Of a DNA stretch of 5,650 bases, positions 1 to 5,650 are shown in pieces. Numbering within the stretch: position 1 is the first letter of the stretch; every line of letters begins with the position of its first letter. Below the pieces are notes generated by a model. It ran no database searches and was not told the DNA's origin. It worked only from the letters and a program-made list of their open reading frames with translations. The DNA is from Pseudomonadota bacterium (GTDB lineage: Bacteria; Pseudomonadota; Alphaproteobacteria; Rhizobiales; Xanthobacteraceae). The DNA lies in assembly GCA_023430245.1 (NCBI GenBank), contig JAEZBA010000585.1, positions 1 through 5,650 of the forward strand, written 5' to 3'. The translations under genes were made by a program, and so were the position numbers.

Positions 1-1708
1 AGGCTGTGCTCGGCGCCGGCTCGTAGCCCTGATAGTCGAGTTTGTAGCTCGCACCGTCCTCGCCCCAGCCGCCGTCGGCGTTCTGGATGCGGAGCAGCCA
101 GTCGGCCCCGCGCGCGACCATCTCGTCATTGGTATCGAGGCCTGCGGCATTGAGCGCGCAGAGGCACGACCAGGTGCCGTAGATGTAATTCAGCCCCCAG
201 CGGCCATACCAGGAGCCATCCTTCAACTGGGTGGTTCGCAGATAGGCAACGCCGTCGGCGATGGCGCGGCGGCTCTCGTCGTCCGGTGGAAGCTGCGCCA
301 GCATCGAGATGCAGCGCGCCGTCACATCTTCGGTCGGCGGATCGAGCAGGGCGCCGTGATCCGAGAACGGGATATTGTTGAGGTAGCTGTAATTGTTGTC
401 GGCGTCGAAGGCGCCCCAGCCGCCATTCTTGCTCTGCAGACCGAGCAGCCATTCGCGTGCGCGCGCAATGGACGGGTCGTAAGTCCGGATGCTGCTGTTC
501 GCTTCGGCCCGGTCCATCGCCATGACGACCACCGCGGTATCGTCCAGATCCGGGTAATAGGCGTTGTTGTATTGAAATGCCCAGCCGCCCGGTCGCACAT
601 TCGGCCGCGCCTCGGCCCAGTCGCCCTTCACGTCGAGCACCTGCAAGGGCTTCAGCCAGTCGAGGCCGGCTTTCGCCGCTGCTTTTGCCCGCTCACTGCC
701 GGATTCCAGCATTGCGTGCGCGGTCAGCGCGGTGTCCCACACCGGGGAGACGCAGGGCTGGCAGTAAGCCTCGTCGTCCTTGATCACCAGGAGCTTGTCG
801 ATCGACAGCCGGGCGACGGCGCGGTCGGGATGATCCTCCGGATAGCCGAGCACGTCGTACATCATCACGCTGTTGGCCATTGCCGGGTAGATCGCGCCGA
901 GCCCGTCCTCGCCGTTCAGGCGCTCTTTCACGAAGGCGACGGCGGCGTCGATCGCGCGCTTGCGGGTCGACTTTGGAAACAGCGGCTCGGTCGCGCGCAA
1001 CATCACATCGACACCGCGGAAGAACAGAAACCACGACCATTTCTGATGCGGCGCCTTCTTCACGCCGCCGACCGATCGCGGCGGCTCCAGAAACAGTTCG
1101 TCGATGGCGACGCCCTTCGGGTTTCGCGCCAGCGGCTTCAACGCGCCGAGCACGAGCAGCGGCACGATCTCCGTGCGCGCCCAGTACGACACCTTGGTCA
1201 GATGAAAAGGAAACCAGCGCGGCAGCAGCATAATTTCGACCGGCATCACCGGTACCGCGCGCCAGCTCACCACACCATAGAGCGCGAGCAGCGCCCGGGT
1301 GAATACATTGCTGTGCGACGCACCGCCACGCGCGCGGATGGCCTCGCGGGCGCGGCGCATGTGATCCGCATCCGGCTGATCGCCGATCATCTTCAGCGCG
1401 AAATAGGCTTTCACGCTGGCGCTCATGTCGAAGTCGCCCTCGTGGAATAGCGGCCAGCCGTCGTGCTTGCCCTGGATGCGGCGCAGATAGACCGCGATCT
1501 TGCGCTCGAGTTCGGCGTCTACCGGCTCGCCGAGATAATGACGCAGCAGCACATATTCGGCCGGGATGGTGGCGTCGGCCTCCAGCTCGAACACCCAATG
1601 TCCGTCGGGCCGCTGTGTCTGCAGCAGCGCGTCGGTGGCCCGCGAGACCGAGTCTTCGAGCAGGTCGCGGGTAAGAGGGGCGAGGGTATCGTTGTTCTCA
1701 GGCGTCAT
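1..1708 (-). CDS. shc: Squalene-hopene cyclase (3' end outside window)
   Basis: Also called hpnF. A monotopic membrane enzyme that cyclises squalene to hopene/hopanol (EC 5.4.99.17 and 4.2.1.129) in one protonation-driven cascade. I read 569 codons by hand from the ATG at 1708 with no stop or frameshift to the left edge; full-length bacterial enzymes are roughly 630-680 residues, so about 60-110 C-terminal residues are missing. The acidic catalytic motif is DLDDTA (387-392), matching the DXDD proton donor. Upstream are SPVWDT (321-326) and RPGGWAFQ (372-379). QW-type repeats that stabilise the alpha-barrels are visible: QGKHDGW (79-85), QSKNGGW (425-431), QLKDGSW (494-500) and QNADGGW (542-548). 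IPAEYVLL (48-55) carries E51, which I align by eye with the active-site Glu45 of the Alicyclobacillus enzyme. The start overlaps the hpnE stop as ATGA and is the only Met before residue 95. Confidence 0.97.
   Translation of the reverse strand, partial: MTPENNDTLAPLTRDLLEDSVSRATDALLQTQRPDGHWVFELEADATIPAEYVLLRHYLGEPVDAELERKIAVYLRRIQGKHDGWPLFHEGDFDMSASVKAYFALKMIGDQPDADHMRRAREAIRARGGASHSNVFTRALLALYGVVSWRAVPVMPVEIMLLPRWFPFHLTKVSYWARTEIVPLLVLGALKPLARNPKGVAIDELFLEPPRSVGGVKKAPHQKWSWFLFFRGVDVMLRATEPLFPKSTRKRAIDAAVAFVKERLNGEDGLGAIYPAMANSVMMYDVLGYPEDHPDRAVARLSIDKLLVIKDDEAYCQPCVSPVWDTALTAHAMLESGSERAKAAAKAGLDWLKPLQVLDVKGDWAEARPNVRPGGWAFQYNNAYYPDLDDTAVVVMAMDRAEANSSIRTYDPSIARAREWLLGLQSKNGGWGAFDADNNYSYLNNIPFSDHGALLDPPTEDVTARCISMLAQLPPDDESRRAIADGVAYLRTTQLKDGSWYGRWGLNYIYGTWSCLCALNAAGLDTNDEMVARGADWLLRIQNADGGWGEDGASYKLDYQGYEPAPSTA
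1705..1708 (-). other. ATGA start/stop overlap, hpnE-shc
   Basis: The shc ATG (1706-1708) and the hpnE TGA (1705-1707) overlap within ATGA. Only a weak GAAG lies upstream, about 13 nt away, which again points to coupled translation. Confidence 0.85.
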
Positions 1709-2940
1709 CGGTTGGACAGGACTTCGGCGGCGCGTTGGCCGGACCGGATGGCGCCTTCGATCGTCGCCGGCAGTCCGGTATCAGTCCAGTCGCCGGCCAG
1801 GATCAGGTTGCTCCATCGCGTTGTCGCGGCGGGGCGGCGCGCATTCTGCTCAGGCGTGGCGGCAAAGGTCGCGCGGCGTTCGCGGACCAGTTGCCACTTC
1901 GGAAGGCCAGCGTCCATCCCCAGGATGCCCGCGATTTCCAGCCATGCGGTCTCGGCAAGCTCCTGCCGGGGCAGGGTCAGCAGCCGGTCGGCATGGCTGA
2001 TCGTCGCGGAAATGCGGTGTTTGAAGGCAAAAACCCACTCCACCGTGCGGTTGATGACCCCCGTCATGAACGGCGATCCGGCCGGCGGTGCGAGATCGTA
2101 ATGAATGTTGATGATGGCGCGGAACTGGTCCGGCGCCTCGAGGCCCGGCACGAGGTTGGTGGCCGAATAGGCCGGGACGGCGAGGACAACGGCTTGATCT
2201 GGACCGAGCGCCATCTCGCCGTCGCCGAACCGGATCGCGCTGACCCTGTCACCGGCCGTCGACACGCCTTCCAGCTCGTGCTCGAAATGGATAGCTACGC
2301 CCTTGCTTGCCAGGAACGTCAAGGCGGGCTCGACAAAAGCGGAGCTGAGGCCGCGCTCGAACACCAGCGGACGGCAGGCCTGTCCGCCGCGCATCAGTGT
2401 CTCGCGCGCGATCTTTGCCGCAAGCCGTGACGATCCGCTTGGCGTGTCGATATTCAGCGCCGCCACCATAAGCGGGTCAAGCAGGCGACGGTAGAGTTCG
2501 TTGTCCCGGTCCAGCACCTCGCGCAAGGGCCGATCGGTGCCACTGACCATCAGAGGCAAGAGCTTCAGATAGTCGAGCACGGAGGTCTTGGGCCCACGGC
2601 TGCCGGCGTCAAAAATCCAGGTCGGAAGGCTGCCATCGCCAAGCCTCAGGATCCAGCTTTCGCCAGTCGCACCGTCAACAAAGCGGAAATTCGCCGGCGC
2701 GAAATCCGGCACGACTCCGATCGTCTTCAGATAGTCGACCGCCGCGTGGTTGCCCGACAGCAGCAGGTGCGTGCCGTTGTCGATATGCATACCGGTGGCG
2801 GCGTCGTCATAAGAGCGGCAGCGGCCACCGGCTTGCCGAGTGGCTTCATGCAGGGTGACCGGGACACCGGCCAGCGTCAGCCGCACGGCTGCGGAAAGGC
2901 CGGCGAGTCCGGCACCGACAACGTGAACGTGTTTGATCAT
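1705..2940 (-). CDS. hpnE: Hydroxysqualene dehydroxylase HpnE (FAD-dependent)
   Basis: A 411-residue flavoprotein of the amine oxidase/phytoene desaturase superfamily. HpnE reductively removes the hydroxyl of hydroxysqualene to give squalene (EC 1.17.8.1), feeding the cyclase encoded next. An N-terminal Rossmann dinucleotide fold is clear: HVVGAGLAGLSAA with GAGLAG at 9-14, the ribose-binding acid E32 in LHEAT, and the GGRCRSY block at 38-44. A C-terminal FAD-contact motif AGDWTDTGLP (382-391) is followed by the closing helix IEGAIRSGQRAAEVL. The ATG at 2940 sits exactly where the Rossmann strand must begin, and it overlaps the hpnD stop as TGATG. The frame is open for another 155 codons upstream, but that is an out-of-frame reading of hpnD. 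No clear Shine-Dalgarno precedes the start. The stop overlaps the shc start by 4 nt. Earlier annotations often call this family a squalene-associated FAD desaturase. Confidence 0.94.
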   Translation of the reverse strand: MIKHVHVVGAGLAGLSAAVRLTLAGVPVTLHEATRQAGGRCRSYDDAATGMHIDNGTHLLLSGNHAAVDYLKTIGVVPDFAPANFRFVDGATGESWILRLGDGSLPTWIFDAGSRGPKTSVLDYLKLLPLMVSGTDRPLREVLDRDNELYRRLLDPLMVAALNIDTPSGSSRLAAKIARETLMRGGQACRPLVFERGLSSAFVEPALTFLASKGVAIHFEHELEGVSTAGDRVSAIRFGDGEMALGPDQAVVLAVPAYSATNLVPGLEAPDQFRAIINIHYDLAPPAGSPFMTGVINRTVEWVFAFKHRISATISHADRLLTLPRQELAETAWLEIAGILGMDAGLPKWQLVRERRATFAATPEQNARRPAATTRWSNLILAGDWTDTGLPATIEGAIRSGQRAAEVLSNR

Positions 2941-2942
2941 CA
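2938..2942 (-). other. TGATG stop/start overlap, hpnD-hpnE
   Basis: The hpnD stop TGA (2940-2942) and the hpnE start ATG (2938-2940) share one A. The 20 bases before the ATG contain no AGGA- or GGAG-like element, so hpnE translation probably depends on ribosomes arriving from hpnD. Confidence 0.85.
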
Positions 2943-3773
2943 GACGATGCCGTAGCGGACGACCGCCCAGATCAGGCGGATACGATCGACCCGGATCCGC
3001 GAGCGCGGCGGCGCGAAGCCACGCTCCTGCAGCCGGTCGAGCATCGGCGCATAGGCTTCGGCCATGATGCGCGGCGCTTTTACGCTGGCGCGCGGTTGCC
3101 GCTCCATGATCGCGCGTGCGTTGGCAAAGTGTTCGCGGGCGCGCGCGATCAGCGGCGCGCAAGCCTGACCGAGATTGGGATGCGCGATCACCGCATGCGG
3201 ATCGTCGCCGTGGATGCCGGCCGCGTCCAGATATTCCCGCGGCAAATAGAGGCGGCCGATATCGGCGTCTTCGTCGACGTCGCGCAGGATGTTGGTGAGC
3301 TGCAACGCGCGTCCGAGATGGTACGACAGGTCGATCCCCGCATCGTTCGGCACGCCGAATATCCGCACCGACAGGCGGCCGACAGCGCTCGCAACCCGGT
3401 CGCAATACAGATCGAGGGTTGCAAGGTCGGGTGCGCGGATGTCGGACACGACATCCATCTCCATGCCGTCGATGATGGCGAGGAAATCCTCGCGCCGCAG
3501 GCCGAAGTCGCGGACCGGTCCGAGGAAGCCGCCCATGCGTTCGGACGGCTTGCCGGCATAGAGTGAGGCGACATCGTCGCGATAACGGTTGAGTTCGGCG
3601 AGTCTTGCGTCGCGCGGCCCGTGGGAATCGGCGACGTCATCGACCTTGCGGCAGAATTTGTAGACTTCGAACATCGCCTCGCGCTTGGCGCGCGGCAGAA
3701 TCCGCATCGCCAGATAGAACGAGGAGCCGCCGGCATGCTGTTCGGCGTCGGCTGAGACGGACGGTGTCGTCAC
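2940..3773 (-). CDS. hpnD: Presqualene diphosphate synthase HpnD
   Basis: A 277-residue squalene/phytoene synthase-family enzyme. The family joins two farnesyl diphosphates to presqualene diphosphate (EC 2.5.1.103), the first committed step to squalene in bacteria with HpnCDE. The sequence shows GSSFYLAMRILP (16-27), the first Mg-diphosphate motif DDVAD (45-49), the helix YCDRVASAVGRLS (123-135), and the second motif in NILRDVDEDADIGRLYLP (161-178), with D165 and D169 as the metal ligands. The GTG start at 3773 overlaps the hpnC stop as GTGA. AGGA at 3783-3786 gives a 9-nt spacing to it. The first internal Met (residue 23) lies after the conserved SSFY, so a later start would remove family sequence. 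The TGA stop shares its last base with the hpnE ATG. Phytoene synthase is the main alternative for the fold, but the neighbouring hpnC, hpnE and shc make HpnD by far the likeliest call. Confidence 0.95.
   Translation of the reverse strand: MTTPSVSADAEQHAGGSSFYLAMRILPRAKREAMFEVYKFCRKVDDVADSHGPRDARLAELNRYRDDVASLYAGKPSERMGGFLGPVRDFGLRREDFLAIIDGMEMDVVSDIRAPDLATLDLYCDRVASAVGRLSVRIFGVPNDAGIDLSYHLGRALQLTNILRDVDEDADIGRLYLPREYLDAAGIHGDDPHAVIAHPNLGQACAPLIARAREHFANARAIMERQPRASVKAPRIMAEAYAPMLDRLQERGFAPPRSRIRVDRIRLIWAVVRYGIV
3770..3773 (-). other. GTGA stop/start overlap, hpnC-hpnD
   Basis: The GTG start of hpnD and the TGA stop of hpnC share GT-GA over four bases, a classic arrangement for coupled translation. 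It links two enzymes that act in consecutive steps. Confidence 0.85.
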
Positions 3774-4657
3774 GGGCGGAGATCCTGCGCGCGCGTGACC
3801 GGGGTGCTGCGCGGCAGCAGCCGGCGCACCACGGTTTTGGCGACGGAGCCGGCCATGACGCCGACAAGCGTTGCGCGTGAGAGATGAACCTTGTCGGCCA
3901 GCGGGTCGGCGCCTTGCAGCACACCCAGCAGCCGTTGCGCGAGCGCGGCAATGGCGGCCACTTCGCAGGCGAGGCGGGTATCCTTGATCTCGTGGGTGAG
4001 CGGAGGTTGCGTATCGAAATAGACGGCGGTGCGGTGCGCCAGGTCGTGCAGGCAGGGGAGCAGCGCGGGCGACGATTTCGGTTCCGCCAGCATTTCGGTC
4101 GTGGCGCCGTGGCTGCGAAGGCAGTCCTGCGGGAGATAGACGCGGTCGAGCGCCCGGTAGTCCTTACCGCAATCCTGCAGGTGATTGATGATCTGCAGCA
4201 CGGCGCAGAGCACGTCCGAGGATGCCCAGGTCGCGCGGTCCTCGCCATGGACATCCAGAACGAAGCGGCCCACCGGCATCGCCGAATAGGTGCAGTAAGC
4301 GATCAGCTCGTCCCAGTCGGCGTAGCGGGTCTTGGTTACGTCCTGACGGAACGCCTTCAGCAAATCGAGGCCGTGCTGGGGAGAGAGCCTGCGCGCGGCG
4401 ATCTGCTCGCGCAGCCGAACCGCCAGGACATCGTCCGAGCTCGCACCGGTCAGCGTTTCCTCCATCCGATCCAGCCCCCGAAGCTTCTCGTCGGCGGGCA
4501 GCGTCGGGTGGTCCGCGATATCGTCGGCGGCACGCGCGAAATCGTAGAAGGCCATGATGACCGGCCGGTGCCGCGCGCTCACCAGCCGGGAGGCGACCGG
4601 GAAATTCTCGTCGCGGTGGTCTTTGCCGGACCGGAAATCTGCCGATTGAGCCATCAT
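3770..4657 (-). CDS. hpnC: Hydroxysqualene synthase HpnC
   Basis: A squalene/phytoene synthase-fold protein of 295 residues. The family converts presqualene diphosphate (made by HpnD) to hydroxysqualene (EC 4.2.3.156). The early block HRDENFPVAS (14-23) is typical of HpnC. The first aspartate-rich motif is DDIAD (45-49) within FYDFARAADDIADH. The helix YCTYSAMPVGR (121-131) follows, and the second aspartate motif is QDCGKD (161-166) followed by DRVYLP (171-176). QDCGKD in place of the RDVDED form separates HpnC from its paralogue HpnD. The start is one of two adjacent ATGs (4657 or 4654). The same frame is open for 266 codons upstream, but that stretch lies out of frame inside hpnB and has no family similarity, so it is not an extension. 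The start is 8 nt after the hpnB stop; the stop overlaps the hpnD start by 4 nt. The length is normal and no key residue is missing. Confidence 0.95.
   Translation of the reverse strand: MMAQSADFRSGKDHRDENFPVASRLVSARHRPVIMAFYDFARAADDIADHPTLPADEKLRGLDRMEETLTGASSDDVLAVRLREQIAARRLSPQHGLDLLKAFRQDVTKTRYADWDELIAYCTYSAMPVGRFVLDVHGEDRATWASSDVLCAVLQIINHLQDCGKDYRALDRVYLPQDCLRSHGATTEMLAEPKSSPALLPCLHDLAHRTAVYFDTQPPLTHEIKDTRLACEVAAIAALAQRLLGVLQGADPLADKVHLSRATLVGVMAGSVAKTVVRRLLPRSTPVTRAQDLRP
3783..3786 (-). promoter_or_regulatory. Shine-Dalgarno AGGA of hpnD
   Basis: AGGA lies inside the last codons of hpnC, 9 nt before the GTG start of hpnD. It supports this GTG over any later start and lets ribosomes finishing hpnC reinitiate on hpnD. 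Confidence 0.5.
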
Positions 4658-4667
4658 GCCTTTCTTC
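4658..4667 (-). promoter_or_regulatory. Ribosome binding site of hpnC, overlapping the hpnB stop
   Basis: The minus strand reads TGAAGAAAGGC and then ATGATG. The stop of hpnB (TGA, 4666-4668) runs into the purine-rich stretch. GAAG lies 6 nt before the first ATG (4657), and GAAAGG lies 4 nt before the second ATG (4654). Both tandem starts are therefore served by one site, and the sequence alone does not decide between them; the difference is one methionine. Confidence 0.6.
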
Positions 4668-5650
4668 AGGCTTTTCTCGCCTGGTAACGCCCCTTCCAGT
4701 GTCCGCCCTTGCCGAGCATATGCTGGAGCGCGGAACTGAAGGTAAATGCCATGTAGCCGGTCGCAATGGCCGGCAGGGCGGGTGCCCAGAGCGGGGTTAG
4801 ACCATAAAAGCGTAACATTGGCCAAAACGAGATTGCCATCAGGGCCCAGGCCGCGAGCCCCAGCGCCCGCGCGGTTCCATGGCCGAACAGGGCGAGGAGC
4901 GGGGGCGCCCAGTAGGTCACAGCCATCCCGACCAGGGTCAGGCCGAGCAGCACCGGCGAGTACCGGAGCTGGGCATAGGCCGAGCGCGACACCATGGCGT
5001 GGATATCGGCCACGGCCCCGGAGGCGCGGATGCTGCGGACACGATCGGTCAGGCCGAGCCAGATCGGCCCCTGCTTTTTCATCACCGCAGCCAGCGAGCA
5101 ATCGTCGATCAGCGCATCGCGGATCACCGCGATCCCGCCCGCCCGCTCCAGCGCATCGGCGCGGATCAGCATGCAGCCGCCGGCGGCTGCGGCCATCGGG
5201 TTCTTCGGGTCGTTCACCCAGGAAAACGGATAGAGCATCTGGAAGAAATAGACGAAGGCCGGGATGAAGGCCCGTTCGGCCAGGCTCTCGCAGCGCAGCT
5301 TCGCCATCAGCGAGGTCAGGACGTAGCCGCCGGCCTCGGCGCGCGCCGCCAGCGTGCGTAGCATCTCCGGCGCATAGACGATGTCGGCATCGGTGAGCAG
5401 CAGAAGGTCCGGACGGTCCCGGGTCGCCGCCGCGATCCCCTGCTGCACGGCCCACAATTTACCGGTCCACCCCTCCGGTAGGGGCTCGCCGCGCAGGATG
5501 GTCAGCGCGACCTGTGAACCGGTCTGCTCGGGAAGACATGCCGCAATCGACGCTGTCGCATCCTCGCTGTTGTCGTCGACCAGAACGATGGAGAAGCGGC
5601 CGGGATAGTCCTGAACCAGCAGCGACGTCACGCTGTGGGCGATAGAGTCC
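4666..5650 (-). CDS. hpnB: Hopanoid-associated glycosyltransferase HpnB (5' end outside window)
   Basis: A family 2 (GT-A fold) glycosyltransferase of the type found in hopanoid loci; its donor and acceptor are not known from sequence. The window holds 327 residues plus a TGA stop. Numbering from the first complete codon, there is a nucleotide-binding strand ending VDDNSED (24-30), a metal-binding DAD (87-89), a conserved NDPKNPMAAAAGGC block (146-159), and IDDCSL (181-186) where the family's catalytic acid/base region lies. Three hydrophobic stretches (about 230-255, 262-282, 286-304) suggest membrane anchoring, and the tail is basic. A GTG at 5631 could look like a start, but the frame continues upstream in-family (DSIAHSV before LLVQDYPG), so the true start lies beyond the right edge; I estimate about 50-60 residues are missing. 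It is the first gene here in transcription order, 8 nt before hpnC. The family call is secure; the biochemical role is not. Confidence 0.9.
   Translation of the reverse strand, partial: DSIAHSVTSLLVQDYPGRFSIVLVDDNSEDATASIAACLPEQTGSQVALTILRGEPLPEGWTGKLWAVQQGIAAATRDRPDLLLLTDADIVYAPEMLRTLAARAEAGGYVLTSLMAKLRCESLAERAFIPAFVYFFQMLYPFSWVNDPKNPMAAAAGGCMLIRADALERAGGIAVIRDALIDDCSLAAVMKKQGPIWLGLTDRVRSIRASGAVADIHAMVSRSAYAQLRYSPVLLGLTLVGMAVTYWAPPLLALFGHGTARALGLAAWALMAISFWPMLRFYGLTPLWAPALPAIATGYMAFTFSSALQHMLGKGGHWKGRYQARKA

Noticed and set aside
356..1450. Plus-strand open frame of 364 codons
   Set aside because: It lies wholly antisense to shc, whose frame is continuous with conserved motifs. Long antisense frames are common in GC-rich coding DNA, and the translation is rich in Arg, His, Ala and Val with no recognisable domain.
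693..1598. Minus-strand 301-codon frame overlapping shc
   Set aside because: It is a shifted reading of shc. The hand-read shc frame carries the family motifs; this one is Arg/Ala/Gly-rich and featureless.
1463..2430. Plus-strand frames spanning the hpnE/shc junction
   Set aside because: They cross two well-supported minus-strand genes, and their translations are Arg/Ala/Gly-rich with no domain I recognise.
2941..3405. 155-codon upstream extension of HpnE
   Set aside because: It is an out-of-frame reading of hpnD. The Rossmann fold begins immediately at the ATG at 2940.
3884..4687. Plus-strand open frame of 267 codons opposite hpnC
   Set aside because: Antisense shadow of hpnC with low-complexity composition and no convincing family motif or ribosome site.
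4658..5455. N-terminal extension of HpnC, a possible HpnB-HpnC region fusion
   Set aside because: The frame is open but it reads hpnB out of frame. The family-like HpnC sequence starts only at the tandem ATG, which is preceded by a ribosome site.
5629..5631. GTG as the start of hpnB
   Set aside because: The upstream codons to the window edge continue the expected glycosyltransferase helix, and starting here would remove the first strand of the nucleotide-binding fold.
1..5650. A hidden novel system, CRISPR array, RNA gene, mobile element or internal promoter
   Set aside because: Genes occupy all but about 8 bases. I saw no spaced repeats, tRNA- or rRNA-like segments, terminal inverted repeats or transposase motifs, and there is no intergenic space for promoters or terminators.

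Overview
The window is a compact run of five genes, all on the minus strand. It is the core of a bacterial hopanoid (sterol-like triterpenoid) biosynthesis operon. In transcription order, from the right edge to the left, the genes are hpnB (glycosyltransferase, 5' end cut by the window), hpnC (hydroxysqualene synthase), hpnD (presqualene diphosphate synthase), hpnE (hydroxysqualene dehydroxylase) and shc/hpnF (squalene-hopene cyclase, 3' end cut by the window). The DNA is GC-rich. This gene order and the protein character fit an alphaproteobacterium, most likely a Hyphomicrobiales/Bradyrhizobium-Rhodopseudomonas type organism. That placement is inferred from recalled family similarity, not from a search.

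Layout: positions 4666-5650 hold hpnB, a GT2-type glycosyltransferase with C-terminal membrane segments. Positions 3770-4657 (hpnC) and 2940-3773 (hpnD) encode two diverged members of the squalene/phytoene synthase fold. Positions 1705-2940 (hpnE) encode an FAD-dependent amine-oxidase-like enzyme. Positions 1-1708 hold the first 569 codons of shc. Essentially the whole window is coding. The only non-coding bases between genes are the 8 nt between hpnB and hpnC; the other three junctions overlap by 4, 1 and 4 nt. There is no room for an internal promoter or terminator between genes, and no RNA gene, mobile element, repeat array or CRISPR was seen.

How the genes work together: HpnD condenses two farnesyl diphosphates to presqualene diphosphate. 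HpnC converts that to hydroxysqualene, and HpnE reduces hydroxysqualene to squalene. Together they replace the single NADPH-dependent squalene synthase of eukaryotes. Shc then cyclises squalene to hopene and/or hopanol at the membrane. HpnB is a conserved hopanoid-locus glycosyltransferase whose precise reaction I cannot assign. The genes overlap so tightly that they are probably made from one message with coupled translation.

I found no undescribed system here. The window is a well-conserved, apparently intact example of a known pathway. The observations worth a second look concern translation coupling, the divergence of the HpnC/HpnD pair, and the unresolved role of HpnB.
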